Assembly (NCBI GenBank): GCA_033558025.1
Contig: JAUCEF010000011.1
Coordinates: forward strand, 2,542,001-2,606,000
Direction: 5' to 3'
Length of the DNA: 64,000 bases
Source: Phytophthora sp. 'mugwort'
Taxonomy: Eukaryota > Oomycota > Peronosporomycetes > Peronosporales > Peronosporaceae
Shown: positions 1 to 11,466 of the stretch, piece by piece
Layout of the letters: the number at the start of each line of letters is the position of its first letter
How positions within the stretch are numbered: the first letter of the stretch is position 1
Notes under the pieces: model-generated
The model's database searches: none
The model's input: the letters and a program-made list of their open reading frames with translations, nothing else
What the model was told of the DNA's origin: nothing
Made by a program: the position numbers and the translations under genes

Positions 1-1580
1 GTGGGAAGTCTGTGGATTGGAAGCCAATAGGTAGTAGACCGTCCGTCATGTTGACACGCACGAGCATCAAACAGGATAATCCCGGGTGGTTCGTACTGGA
101 AAGAGCTGACGCTTCCCCCCAGTCTCGGATTGTCGTATTGTACAATTTAGTGTTGCGAAGACCACGAAATTCACTGAAAATGTCGGAGACCTCGAGCTCG
201 GGACAGTGCCGAATGAGTAACTGGACGACGGTGGATGCGTCGAACTCGCGCCACGTTGCGTCCACCTCGTCCTTTTTTCCACTGATCCCGAGCGTGTGGC
301 AATCAAGTCCAGCAAGGTAGCATGACGTTCGGAAGACCGCCCATGGCCGAACCTGCATCAAACACTGCGGTAGTATTTGCTGTCTGGATGCTTCAAGATG
401 GAGGCTGAGGACCAAAAGCCCCAAAAGACCGAACAACAAGTGCACCGAGCGCCACACCAGTCGTACCCCTCGACTACTTTCTTTGGTCGGAAGGCTGAGC
501 TTCGGAGTCTCTGGATAGGGACAATTGGCGGTGAGATATTTAGGCTGAGTTTGGCGTCCCAAAACTTGTCACTCGCGGTTCGAGCAGAGTCCGCTTTTGA
601 GGTCGTTTTGGCAAATTGAATCACACGATTCCTCCGACTTAAAGGCAAACGCTGTAGCAATTCCTTCATGCTCATGGTCGTGAGCACAAGACCCAGCGAG
701 AAGACGGCGCGGCTCGCAAGATCCGACCAAGACACGACCACGACCATTTTCAATTCATTCAGAGCTCGCGCGACCCACTCGTCATTGTACCACTACGCTC
801 GGGAAAGCCACGAATCAACGGATCATAATCTCCGGCGTAGCTTAGAGTGACCATGAGCTCGACACCCATGCAGCCCACGAGGTCCAGCACACAGTCCAAC
901 ACGATGCACGCTAGGCGCCGTCGGACCTCGTCACGCTTGAAAAAGAATGAGTAAACAATGACGGACGACCAGCAATTAACCGCTAACAAGATGACGTAAA
1001 AGCGGTTAAGTAGTGTTCGTGGTAGCAACACACTCAATCGATACGCCTGGACAGTCTGCAACGCCGTCTCGACCACTTCACGCAGCATGAGAACAGCACG
1101 GAAATGGTCGCTGTTCACACCGCAGAGACCACGGCGATCCGCTAGTTTATCGTAGATTTTCGTAAAACTTTGAAGGATCACCGAGCTTATACGGTCCGAT
1201 TTTTGTTTCGTCGGGCTTGGCGTCGACATCGCATGACACCCACGATGTGAAAGCCAGCTATCGTTGACGAATTGATCCGCACAGCATGAGCAGGATACAC
1301 ACTGCATGCATCATTGACATGACCATGTGAACGATAGCAATCATGCAGTGGTACGGACTAGGCATGCCGATCTCGAAGGATTCATAATACAAGTTGGCAA
1401 ACGAATCTTGAAGGTGCTAATAGCAATACGCGTACAGAGCTGTGTAGACACACGTGACCACATGGACACCGAGAATGACGACCCACCAGACTGCGAAGGT
1501 CCAATGTGAAAGCTTGACCAACTCTGTAGATGCACTCGGATGATGCGCGATAGCTGACGGAGAATCGAGCTCTTCTTCAT
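1..1580 (-). pseudogene. Membrane-LRR family protein, copy A (broken, runs off left edge)
   Basis: This is a decayed copy of the family whose intact member lies at 7979-10171. Reading right to left, the N-terminal helix region (about 1580-1341), the central membrane region (about 1307-760, with motifs such as VNSDHF and QTVQAYR) and the next helix (about 750-660, SWSDLASRAVFSLG) follow in family order but in different frames. The ectodomain is readable from about 345 to base 1, with motifs GLDCHTLGISG and STVVQLLIRHCP, and continues beyond the window. At least three frame changes separate these pieces, and none falls at a good GT..AG intron, so a pseudogene is more likely than a spliced gene. 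The family looks like a six-helix membrane protein with a leucine-rich ectodomain; its function is unknown. The segment 1218-1745 is duplicated at 20887-21440. Confidence 0.8.
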
Positions 1581-2282
1581 CTATGAACACTGGTGGGTAA
1601 GGAGATTGTTACTTCTCGACGACTTTTGAGAATGCCTTGTAAAACTATGGGGGACGCTGGGGATGCCTATTCTGGTCATATCGAGCATGCAGTTTTATTG
1701 GTACTTGGGTCGCTCTATCGCGTTCTTATGACTGGTTATAGAACCCCGTTAAGAGACGAAGGAGCGATGTATTATATAAGAAGTAGTACTGTACCGTTGA
1801 CGGCACTTCGCCTAGACGGTTATAATATGCCAGGTTGGCACAGTTGCTGGCAATCTGTTTTAGCATTTATTTTGTATGGGGATGGTCAAGCTGAAAATAT
1901 GTACGCGTTACAGAGCAAGCTCTACTCAAATTTCCGATCGGGGCATCAATCGCCAGGCTTAATATACGTCATATGTGTGTCGGTAACATCTACATGCAGA
2001 TAAAGAAATATATTGATCCTTTCTCCCTCCCCCGCCGCGACAGCAATCACTTCGCTATTGCATCCCAAATTCGTCAAGTTCGTCAAGATGTTCCATGACT
2101 ATATTCCACTTAATTTTCACTTTCGAAGCGAGAACCGTTCACGCAGCGTTCAAACGGGTCCTTTCTCACATGCAACTACCCTGCTTCTCAACTTGTTGTC
2201 GCGCACTCTCCCAAAGTAGCTGGGGTCGGAGAGTAACGGAAGGCCTGAGCATTGCCCGGTCTGATAATATTTGTAGTCTACA
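1581..2282. other. Non-coding flank of copy A
   Basis: No supported gene. The first 165 bases are the 5' flank of copy A and match the flank of copy D at 21300-21440 with scattered differences, so they were duplicated together with the gene. Short open frames at 1593-2003 and 2013-2286 carry no recognisable motif. Confidence 0.5.
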
Positions 2283-2336
2283 GTAGAAGTTCCCGACTCG
2301 ATCAGCCAGTTACATGACCTCCACGGTGTCAAGACT
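2283..2336 (+). repeat. Membrane-LRR gene fragment fused to the transporter
   Basis: About 54 bases match, with few mismatches, the stretch at 9360-9413 inside the ectodomain coding region of the intact membrane-LRR gene (both contain AGAAGTTCCCGACTCGATCA). The match stops just before the ABC transporter homology starts at about 2340. This looks like a recombination scar joining two unrelated genes. The fragment is too short to encode anything alone. Confidence 0.75.
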
Positions 2337-2339
2337 CGA

Positions 2340-4210
2340 ATGAAGAACTTTGTGCCAGTCACCGTGGCCTTCCAGAACCTGCACTACTACGTCCCGGATC
2401 CGCACAACATGAAGCAGCAGCTGGTGCTGCTCCGAAGCATCAACGGCTTCGCTGTGCCTGGGCACTGCGCTCATGGGCTCGACGGGTGCCGGGAAGACCA
2501 CACTCATGGACGTCATTGCTGGCCGCAAGACAGGAGGCAAAATCACGGCCAAATATCCTGCTGAACGGCTACGAAGCGAGTGACCTGGCCATCCGTCGTG
2601 CCACGGGGTATTGCGAGCAGATGGACGTCCACTCGGAGGCTGCTACCATTCGCGAGGCCTTGACCTTCAGCTCGTTCTTGCGTCAGGACGCGTCCATTTC
2701 CGACGCGAAGAAACTCGACTCAGTCAACGAATGCATCGAACTGCTCGGCTTGGAAGACATTGCCGACCAGATCATCCGCGGCAGTTCCGTGGAGCAGATG
2801 AAGCGTCTGACCATTGGCGTGGAGCTTGCAGCTCAGCCGAGTGTGATCTTCCTGGATGAACCAACGAGTGGCCTGGATGCACGTTCAGCCAAGATCATTA
2901 TGGACGGCGTGCGCAAGGTGGCGGACTCGGGCCGCACCATCATTTGCACGATCCACCAGCCGTCCGCTGAGGTCTTTTACCTCTTTGACCGACTGCTTCT
3001 ACTGCAGCGCGGCGGCCAGACGGCATTCTACGGCGACCTGGGCACAAACTGTCGCAACCTGATCGACTACTTTGAGAATATCCCGGGCGTGACGACGTTA
3101 CCGGACGGCTATAACCCGGCCACGTGGATGCTGGAGTGTATCGGTGCTGGGGTTGGCCATGGCTCCGATGACTCGACGGACTTTGTGAGCTACTTCACGA
3201 ACAGCCCATACAACCAGCAGCTGGAGACGACGATGGCGAAAGAAGGTATCACGACGCCGTCGCCCGATCTCCCCGAGATGGTCTTTGGAAAGAAACGCGC
3301 AGCCAGTTCCAGGACTCAAATGAAATTTGTCGTGTGGCGATACTTTCAAATGTACTGGCGGACGCCGACGTACAACCTGACCCGAATGTACCTGGCCATC
3401 TTCTTGGGCGTCCTGTTCGGACTCATCTTCGTGAGTAACAACGACTACACGTCCTACTCGGGTCTAAACTCTGGCGTGGGCATGGTCTTCATGTCGGCTC
3501 TCTTCAACTCGATGGCCGTTTTCCAAAGCGTCATGCCGCTCACGTGCTCCGAGCGCGAGTCATTCTACCGTGAACGAGCATCGCAGACATATAACGCCTT
3601 TTGGTACTTTGTGGCTTCGACGCTGGCCGAGATCCCGTACTGCTTCGTGAGCTCGCTCCTGTTCAGCGTCATCTTTTACTACTTTGTCGGCTTCACGGGG
3701 TTTGCCACCATGGTCGTCTTCTGGCTCCAGTCGTCGCTCTTGGTGCTTATGATGGTCTATCTGGCGCAATTCTTCGTCTTTCTGACTCCAAGCGAAGAAG
3801 TAGCGCAGATCGTGGGCATTCTCTTTAACTCAATCTTCATGATGTTCGTCGGCTTCAGCCCACCGGCGTACAAGATTCCTTCGGGCTACACGTGGCTCTA
3901 CAAGATTTGCGTCTTCAAGTTCCCCCTTTCGAACCTCATTTCGATGCTTTTTGCCGATTGTGACGAGCTCCCGACCTGGAACGACACGACACAAGCGTAC
4001 GAGAATATCGGGAGTCAGCTTGGGTGCCAACCGATGGCTGGAGCTCCGGAGACCGTCGGCCATATTACTATCAAGGAGTACACGGAACAGTATTTTGGCA
4101 TGAAACATCACCAAATTGCCCGTAACTTCGGCATCACCATCGGCCTCATTGTACTCTTCCGAATCTGGGCGGCCATGGCAATGCGCTACGTCAACCACCA
4201 GAAGAAGTAA
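2340..4210 (+). pseudogene. ABCG/PDR-type ABC transporter, C-terminal half, frameshifted
   Basis: The family pumps hydrophobic compounds across the plasma membrane; full-length PDR proteins are about 1,300-1,400 aa with two nucleotide-binding and two membrane domains. Only the second half is present. Homology starts at VTVAFQNLHYYVPDP (2358 on). A Walker [10 protein letters not shown] lies at 2476-2502, then signature SVEQMKR, Walker B and D-loop (FLDEPTSGLD) and H-loop (TIHQPS). After these comes the membrane domain from about 3325 (VVWRYFQMYWRTP) to the stop. The start of the domain, Walker A and the rest lie in three different frames, with shifts near 2462 and 2545. The N-terminal half is missing, replaced upstream by a piece of the membrane-LRR gene. 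From about 2556 to the stop the frame is open and well conserved, so decay is recent, or the two shifts are sequence errors in a truncated gene. Confidence 0.9.
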
Positions 4211-4298
4211 GGACACAGAAAGCAGGATGTCAAGATGAATATAATGAATATACGTGTTGAAATGCTAAACTGAATCCTAATAGTAGTATTTTCTAAAT

Positions 4299-6506
4299 TT
4301 ACGGCTTCATTAATACTGGCGGAGTACTAATCGCCAAGTAGTAATCGTCCACCATGATAGGATAAAATGTCCGGTCAGCGTCGTAACAGTACACGGCATT
4401 CATAATATTCGGTCGGTTTTCGACGCTCGGATCCATTAAAATGGGCGAATACTCTGGCGACACCGACACATTAAATGAAGCAACAGCTCCACTCTCAAGG
4501 TCCACGAGCACCGCACAGTATGGTGTACCTGGAGCTACCCAAAGTACTGAGAGGAGCTCGTCTACCCATGACCAAAAGAACGAAATCTCGGTCTCACCAA
4601 TGTAGATAAAGGATAATTCAGGTGACACGTTGGGTACATTGCGCGGAAGCTCACGCACTTTCGTCGCGCCGATCCCCAGTTTCGCCATTCCAGCGATATG
4701 AAAGAGGGCTGGAGGAAGTTCTTGGATGGGGTTGCCACTCACTGAAAGTTGACTGGGTCCTAGTCGCGTAAGCACCAAAGGGAACGTTGTCAGCTGACCG
4801 TATTCGAAGATCACAAGCCCACCCATGGGCCACTTAATGTCGAGATCGTCGGGTATTTCGCGTAGATTTGTGACGCAAAACTCCATGTCAAACAAAGTTG
4901 GCGGGAAATCGATCGACTGCAAGCCCGCAGGCAACAAACCGTGCGTCATATTGACACGGACAATGTAGAGCCAAGCCACTTCTGGATGGTTCGTTTGCGT
5001 GAGAGCGGCAGATTCGCTCCAGTCGACAAGTGTCGAGTTGTACATTTTCACACCGTGAAGTCCGTGGAATTCGCTGATACTATCCGGAATTTCCACTGCT
5101 GGGCAGTGGCGGATCAGTAGCTGCACCACTGTAGAGCTGTCAAACTCGTTCCACATTGTGGCTACCTCGTCCATTTTGCCGGAAATCGCCAGTGTGTGAC
5201 AGTCGAGTCCGACCAAATAGCAAGATGGTCGAGAAGCTGCCCATGGTCTCACTTGCATGAGACATTAGGGCAGTTGTGGCTGTACTGACGCATGGATGTG
5301 AAGGCCAAGAACTGCAATTCCCCATGCACCGAACAGCAAATGAGTTGCACGTAGCAAGAGTTTCCCACTACGGGTACGTAGCTTTGTGTCATGATAACTG
5401 TCATGGATCTTCACGAGAAATGTTTGCTTGCGATCTGGTAAGACGTTATGTGCTGAGAGCTTGGATACGATTGGATTAACGGCGGTGAAGCTTTCGACGA
5501 CCGTTTGAAGAACGCGATTGGTGCTTCGTGGTTGACGCTCGAGTAATTCTTTCATGTTGGTTGTCGTCATGACCAGTCCGAGCGAGAAGATAGCACGGCT
5601 TGCGAGGTCCGACCAAGAGACGACGACAAGCATCCGAAACTCGTTGAGAGCACGCGCTGCCCACTCGTCGTTGTGCCATGTGAAATCCCAAAAACCGCGG
5701 ATCTCCACGACGTAGTCGCTTTTGTAACTCAGTAAGATCATGAGCTCTACACCCATGCAAGCAATCAGGTCGACAATGCAGTCCAGGACAATACATACAA
5801 ATCGTCGCAAAGCCTCGTCACCTGTGAAGAAACTCGAGTAAACGACAACAGACGACCAGCAATTGGCAACGAGCATGACAACGTAGAAGCGATTGAGAAG
5901 AACTCGAGGGAGTAATTCACTCATGCGATACGCTTGGACAGTCTGTAGCGCCGTCTCAAGAATTTCGCGGAGGATTAGCAGTGCATGGAAGTGAACCCCA
6001 TTGACGCCACAGATTCCTCGTCGATCCGAAATGGTAGTGTACACTTTGGTAAAGCTTTGCATCACAAGAGAACTCGTACGAGCGGCCGACATCTGGTGGA
6101 CTTTTGAGTCGGTATTTGATGAAGACCATGGAGTGAAAGCATATGTACATTGCCAGAGTGAACCACCGACCATAAGTAAAATACATACTGCATGGAGTGC
6201 ACACATTGTGGCGTGGACAATGGCAACTGTACGATGGTTGGGCGGTGGTACACCAATCTTGAATGATTCGAGATAGTAATTGAGGTACGTGTCTTTCAAC
6301 ACCCAATAGGTGTAGGCATACAACGCATTGTAGACACCAGTGAGCACGTGCACGACGAGGATGAGGACCCACCAAACCGCGAAAACCCAATACGAAAGCT
6401 TGACGACTTCCGTCGTGGAATGCCGCACAAGTCGAGACATGCCACGTGCTGAAAATTGGGCAATGAGTTGAGGGAATCGGAAGACCACACTCAACCTGGT
6501 TGCCAT
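4299..6506 (-). pseudogene. Membrane-LRR family protein, copy B (single in-frame stop)
   Basis: The coding frame runs 735 codons from the ATG at 6506 to the stop at 4299, collinear with the intact copy C. One TAA at 5265-5267 interrupts it, right after the last membrane helix and the HASVQPQLP motif, where copy C has CAA (Gln). Beyond the stop the same frame stays open for about 320 codons and keeps the ectodomain (GLDCHTLAISG, STVVQLLIRHCP, SGNPIQELPPALF). The upstream half alone would encode 413 aa with all six predicted helices. The N-terminus is longer than in copy C and starts MATRLSVVF. Copy B is divergent from copy C across a 1.47-kb spacer. It may be a very young pseudogene, a polymorphic allele or a sequence error; a single C-to-T change explains it. 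Confidence 0.85.
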
Positions 6507-7978
6507 TTATAGTTCAAAGATGTTTTTACTGCTGCGATTACCGGTAGCAAACCAGATAAAACAAGCTTTCTAAGAAAAAAAAGCAGCAGGTAAAGGTTTT
6601 ACTATACCAGCAACGTTTTAGAAACGCAGTTTCTATTTATCTTTGGGCGAAGCCCCACTACTGTGAGCTCGTTTCAGAAGTTTTTTCGGCGTCCCTCGCT
6701 TTACTTGCTAATCGTCGACCAACTCCCGAACTTTACCTTGATTTCGTTTCCCAGAGCTTGACAGGGGTAGGACCAGTCGCTACACAGAGGATCTGGGATC
6801 TGCGATCAGCCGTGGTGTTCGGAGTGGGTATGACTTTAACATTTACAGATAAGGTTCTGCTTCGCACTTGATTTCTACTCTTAGCGTTCTTAGCTCAAAA
6901 AGTTTCCCATCTGGGATAAGAAGTATATATAGGTTAGCAAGGCTGTACGCTGAAAGATTCGCCATTATTCGTGAGGCTAGGCGGGGTAACGTCGTGATTA
7001 TAAGGGCAATATATACAACGTCCAATATTGTACTGTAAGACCTGCGATACTGCCCCGTGGGGCCCTACGTCAGCTTACATGGGGTACTATTACAGGTGGG
7101 GCACTATTAAAGGGATGGGGTATTGAATCCTGACCCCGTCGCGAAGACGAACGACTTCACGTTGACGTCCTTGGCTCCACGGAATTCCATTCTCGTGCTG
7201 CGGTTGTGATAAAGGAACAGCAGTCTCATTCATGTTGTAAGTGTTCGAGTACTAAATGCTGTACTGTACTCCTGATCACCTGCTGCATGTGCATGATGTC
7301 TGCCTGTCGAGCTTATGCTTCTTCGTAACCGGACGCTCGAAGCTTCCAGTTCTTGGACTACATACAACTTTTTCCCACCATGAAGTTGGGTTTCATCAGC
7401 ACGACTCGAAATTGATAATGAAAGGTGAAAAAGGCTGCTCCTTCAGCTCGACCGACCTACGGTAGCAACTCGCCAATGGCAATTAATTTATGCTGGCTCC
7501 GATCTGACAATTCTGAGAATTCTGATAATTAAAATTAGACTAAAAGAGTGGGGCCTACATTTATCGCAAGACCACATCCGGAGGGTGGGGCATTATTAGA
7601 TGGATTGGGACCATCCCAGTTTTACAGTAGATTGAGAAGCTCCGTCACTGGCAACTCTGGTTAATAGATCGTGAGAGCATGGCTCTTCGGGTTCATCACA
7701 CTCGCATTCTGATACTCTAGGAGACCCGTGCTGCTAGACGCCCTAGACGCACTTCATATGGGCGGGGGGGGGGGCGAGTTCAACAGTGTTTGATGGACAT
7801 CTAGTTGCACTGAGATGGTCAGGCTGAAAATGCATGTAGGTAGCGTTCCAGAATAAATAAGTACCACAACAGAACTATATTTGGCTCAAAATGAGCTCGT
7901 ACATGAGTGCTGACTGCCAAAGAAAAAAAAAACTCTGCGCAAAACATTTAAAAACAATTGAGCAACGTCTTAAAGCGC
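6507..7978. other. Spacer between divergent copies B and C
   Basis: About 1.5 kb without a host gene. It holds the promoters of the two divergent membrane-LRR copies, a pogo-like element remnant (7033-7627), a G-run at about 7759-7769 and an A-rich stretch just before copy C. No other coding signal is seen. Confidence 0.5.
7033..7627 (-). mobile_element. Deleted pogo-like DNA transposon
   Basis: The ends are imperfect inverted repeats: CTGTAAGACCTGCGAT on the left and, on the opposite strand, CTGTAAAACTGGGATG on the right. Each is flanked by TA (7031-7032 and 7628-7629), the target used by Tc1/mariner/pogo elements. Inside, on the minus strand at about 7110-7235, lie the motifs NMNETAV and, after a frameshift, GAKDVNVK, which resemble the first catalytic aspartate region and the following strand of DDE_1 (CENP-B/pogo) transposases. 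At 595 bp it is a heavily deleted derivative. It sits in the shared promoter region of copies B and C. Confidence 0.6.
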
Positions 7979-10171
7979 ATGTCACGACTACGGCCTAAGG
8001 CCTCCACGGAGGTAGTCCAGCTCTCGTATTGGGTCTTCGCAGTCTGGTGGGTCATCATCCTCGGCATTCATGTAATCACCGGCGTCTACACTGCGTTGTT
8101 CAGTTATTCCTACTGGACGTTGCAGTACACGTATCTCAACTCGTACCTTGAACGGTTCGAGATAGGAATGCCACCGCCGTATCATAATACCATCGCCATT
8201 GTTCACGCCATAATGTCTGCACTACATGGAATATGCATCTTACTAATGCTTGGTGGATCAATTTGGCAGCGATCATTAGCTTTTACTCCTTGGTCGAAGT
8301 GTGATGCTAGCGCGAAAAGTACCGAGGTCAAGTCGGATCGAACAAATTCAGCTGTGTTACACAGCTTTACAAACGTATACACGAAGATCTCGGATCGTCA
8401 CGGGTTTTGTGGCGTCAACAGCGACCACTTTCACGCGTTACTTATGTGTCGGGAACTGGTGGAGACGGCTTTACAGACCGTGCAAGCGTATCGCATGAGT
8501 CTGCTGCTGCCAAGGATGCTGCTCAACCGATTCTACATTGTCTTGCTTGCGACCAACTGCTGGTCTTCTGTCGTGGTCTACTCCATTTTTTTCAAGGGGG
8601 ACGAAGCACGAAGACGACTCGCATCGATTGTCTTAGACTGTGCCATTGATGTCATGGCCTGTATGGGTGTCGAACTCATTATTCTGTTGAGTTATGCAGG
8701 CGACTACGATACCGGAATGCGGGGGGTTTGGGATTACTTGTGGCGCAATGACGAGTGGGCAGCACGCGTTCTCAATGAGTTTCGGATGGTTGTCGTCGTC
8801 TCTTGGTCAGACCTGGCAAGCCGTGCCGTCTTCGCGCTTGGACTTGTGATGACGACAACCAACATGAAGGAATTACTACAGCGACTGCCACGCAACAGGA
8901 ATCGAGTCACCGAATCTACCTCTCCGTCAAGAGTGCATACAGTCACGGAGGAGACGTGGGATGAAAAAGCAAATGATGCTGTTCCAGATGTCTGTGCAGC
9001 AAAAGCAGTAGCAAAGGGTAAACTTTCAAAGCAACAACTACTCGAGAAGATCAACGACAATTATCATACAACGAAGCTACGTACACGTGGTGGACGACTC
9101 TTGCTGCGTGCAGTTCATTTGCTGTTCGGTGCATGGGGAATTGCAGTTCTTGGTCTCCACATCCATGCCTCGGTACAACCAACACTGCCCCAATGTCTCA
9201 TGCAAGTGCGACCATGGGCAGCTTCTCGGCCGTCCTGCTACTTGATCGGGCTTGACTGCCACCGGTTAGGGATTTCAGGTACAAAAGACGAGGTGGCCAC
9301 AATGTGGAGCGAGTTTGACAGCTCAACCGTTGTCCAGCTACTAATAAGCCATTGCCCAGCACTAGAAGTTCCCGACTCGATCAGCCAGTTTTATGGTCTC
9401 CACGGTGTCAAAGTGTACAACTCGACCATCGTCGACTGGGGTGAGTCGGCTGCGTTCACAAGCACGAATCACCCAAACATTCTGTCGCTGTACATCGCCC
9501 GTACCAACATGACTGACGGTTTGTTGCCCGCTGGGTTTCATGCACTCGATTTCCCTCAGAATCTCCACGACTTCGAGTTCTGCGTCACAAACCTGCGCAT
9601 GGTACCCGAAGATCTTGACCTGAAATGGCCTCGGAAAGCATTCATCCAGTTCGAGTATGGCAACCTCCAGGACGTCCCCTCAGTGTTTCTACGGCTCGAG
9701 CCGAAATACTTAGCTCTGACCGGCAACCCGATAACACAAGTCCCACCCGAAGTTTTTGAGATCCCAGGGCTCCGAACCCTGGGACTAGGTCAGATGAACA
9801 TTAATGAGCTGCCGCGCAACGTGAGCCCTTCTCCGACACTAAACTCGATTTTTCTCGACGGGACCGGCATCACCTTCTTTTGGCCGTGGATGGACGAGCT
9901 CATCACAATGGAAACATGGGGGGTGCTCGTAGTTTCATTATCGCCGTACTGCGTCGACCTCGAGAAGATCCAAAGCGGTGCTGCAGAGGCGTTCAGCATC
10001 CCTCCATCTTCTGACCATGCCCCCCTTCTCATGGACCCATCCAAGGCTAATGTGCCGCCAATCTGGTACGTCGTTTCCTGCTATCCTGGCTACGCGGGGA
10101 CGTACTACTTCATTACTCTGGACGATGAAAACATGGCCATCAGTCCTGCGCCTGCACTAGTAAGGCCGTAA
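7979..10171 (+). CDS. Membrane-LRR family protein, copy C (intact)
   Basis: A 730-aa intronless protein and the only intact family member here. I start it at the ATG at 7979; the frame continues upstream without an ATG, and family members have about seven more residues there, so the ancestral start may be lost. Hydrophobic segments suggest six membrane helices at about residues 17-40, 71-95, 183-205, 213-240, 269-290 and 374-396, with a variable charged loop at 305-365. The C-terminal 330 residues form a Cys-containing, leucine-rich ectodomain with LRR-like units such as LTGNPITQVPPEVFEIPGL. Many NxS/T sites are present there. I do not recognise the family by name and cannot assign a function. 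Multi-pass topology plus an LRR tail suggests a surface receptor or sensor, which is inference. At least five other copies lie in this window. Confidence 0.9.
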   Translation: MSRLRPKASTEVVQLSYWVFAVWWVIILGIHVITGVYTALFSYSYWTLQYTYLNSYLERFEIGMPPPYHNTIAIVHAIMSALHGICILLMLGGSIWQRSLAFTPWSKCDASAKSTEVKSDRTNSAVLHSFTNVYTKISDRHGFCGVNSDHFHALLMCRELVETALQTVQAYRMSLLLPRMLLNRFYIVLLATNCWSSVVVYSIFFKGDEARRRLASIVLDCAIDVMACMGVELIILLSYAGDYDTGMRGVWDYLWRNDEWAARVLNEFRMVVVVSWSDLASRAVFALGLVMTTTNMKELLQRLPRNRNRVTESTSPSRVHTVTEETWDEKANDAVPDVCAAKAVAKGKLSKQQLLEKINDNYHTTKLRTRGGRLLLRAVHLLFGAWGIAVLGLHIHASVQPTLPQCLMQVRPWAASRPSCYLIGLDCHRLGISGTKDEVATMWSEFDSSTVVQLLISHCPALEVPDSISQFYGLHGVKVYNSTIVDWGESAAFTSTNHPNILSLYIARTNMTDGLLPAGFHALDFPQNLHDFEFCVTNLRMVPEDLDLKWPRKAFIQFEYGNLQDVPSVFLRLEPKYLALTGNPITQVPPEVFEIPGLRTLGLGQMNINELPRNVSPSPTLNSIFLDGTGITFFWPWMDELITMETWGVLVVSLSPYCVDLEKIQSGAAEAFSIPPSSDHAPLLMDPSKANVPPIWYVVSCYPGYAGTYYFITLDDENMAISPAPALVRP

Positions 10172-10257
10172 GAGAAACGAGCTGATAGTTGCCACTTAAT
10201 TAGCAAGACGGGGAGTTAAACGAATAGTCGACGGCGAAATAGTATCCTTGTAGAGCC

Positions 10258-10632
10258 TCACACGGCCTGGGCGTAGCTGTTCATGGCGATGGCCATCTTG
10301 ACGTCCTTCTCGGATAGACCGCCGCAGTCGTGGGTGCTGAGGGTCACGTCCACACGGTTGTAGACGTTAAACCACTCCGGGTGGTGGCCCATTTGCTCGG
10401 CCAGCAACGCCGTACGGCTCATGAAGCCCCAGGCCTCGTTGAAGTCGCGGAACTCGAAGCTGCGGCGGATGGCGTCGCGCTTGGGCACGACCTCCCAGGC
10501 GCTAGTGATCTGTTGGAAGGCCGCGGTGCGCTCGGCATCCGTGAGTAGAGTGGGAGTCGTGCGCGAGGAGAGCGCGCGCTGGACAACGGGCTTCGCGACG
10601 CGCACGGACAGCTTGCGGACGAGGAGGCTCAT
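10258..10632 (-). CDS. PCBD: Pterin-4a-carbinolamine dehydratase
   Basis: A 124-aa protein. Residues about 28-124 form a complete PCD/DCoH domain with the family motif around [20 protein letters not shown], which includes the paired histidines of the active site, followed by [11 protein letters not shown]. The enzyme dehydrates 4a-hydroxytetrahydropterin, recycling tetrahydrobiopterin used by aromatic amino acid hydroxylases. The first 30 residues ([17 protein letters not shown]) are basic, hydroxylated and amphipathic, consistent with a mitochondrial presequence; bare PCD proteins are about 100 aa, so the extension is extra. No intron. It lies tail-to-tail with copy C, with an 86-bp gap. Confidence 0.95.
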   Translation of the reverse strand: MSLLVRKLSVRVAKPVVQRALSSRTTPTLLTDAERTAAFQQITSAWEVVPKRDAIRRSFEFRDFNEAWGFMSRTALLAEQMGHHPEWFNVYNRVDVTLSTHDCGGLSEKDVKMAIAMNSYAQAV

Positions 10633-11466
10633 GCTGGTCAGGCGGATAGTTGGATTGTGTACAATTGAGACGCAGGAAAATGCGTAGTTTTGACCAATAA
10701 GAAGGAGGTTGAATGGTTGTTTTAGAACACATTATGAAGTCGCATGTCTACTGAAAGTCACCACTGGTTGCGATACCGTCACGAATCCTCTCGAGTGTGA
10801 TAATAGCTTCTGGGACCACAACACTATCACTCACTGGAGTCATCACAAACTAGAGTGTGCCATAATTATGGTACAATATTTGCGGCGACAAATACAACAC
10901 GCTCTTGACAATCTGGAAGCTGACCCGTCAATGGCCTGAGCATCGTCGCTAACTCTACAGCGTTAATGCGAAAAGCAGTGCTGTGGGGCATTGAGAGCTG
11001 GAACGATGTGCCTATTAGCAGTTTTGCTAATTGCTGAATGAAGACAAGTCTTCTTGATTACTTGAGAGTATGCGGAATTAAACGTCGAATACGGCATTAC
11101 GGGTGAGCTAACGGCTATGCTATCGCGCCTGCATACTATATCTGAAAGCGTATGAGTTTGGGGGAGGACGGCTAGAACCAGAGTGAGCCGTCTCCCGCAG
11201 TTTGGGCGAATGGAGGCCAAGTGGCCTCCCCAACCACCGTACATCTGCTTTATATTAGATTCTCTATATCATGCTAATACTGTGTTGTTCTAGATCCACA
11301 TCATATTGCACATGTAGGCAATCCGCATACACTCACCCCCCCCCCTCTGGCAATTCGCGTCCTTCAGCCAGTCAGCATTCCTGAAACGACTCGCTCGGAA
11401 TTGTGTCGTTGCTACCTCGATTAGTCCGACCCTCTTGCCTCTCGCTGCCTTTCGGTGGCCTGATTC
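10633..11466. other. No supported gene
   Basis: Upstream region of the PCD gene followed by AT-rich sequence. It contains a poly-C run of about 11 bases near 11336. The short open frames here have no recognisable motif. Confidence 0.4.

Noticed and set aside
1593..2003. 136-aa open frame upstream of copy A
   Set aside because: The first third is the duplicated non-coding flank also found at 21300-21440, where the frame is not kept.
4299..6506. Programmed stop-codon readthrough in copy B
   Set aside because: The context (TAA then TGT) is not a known strong readthrough signal, and other family members have Gln there; a simple mutation is the better explanation.
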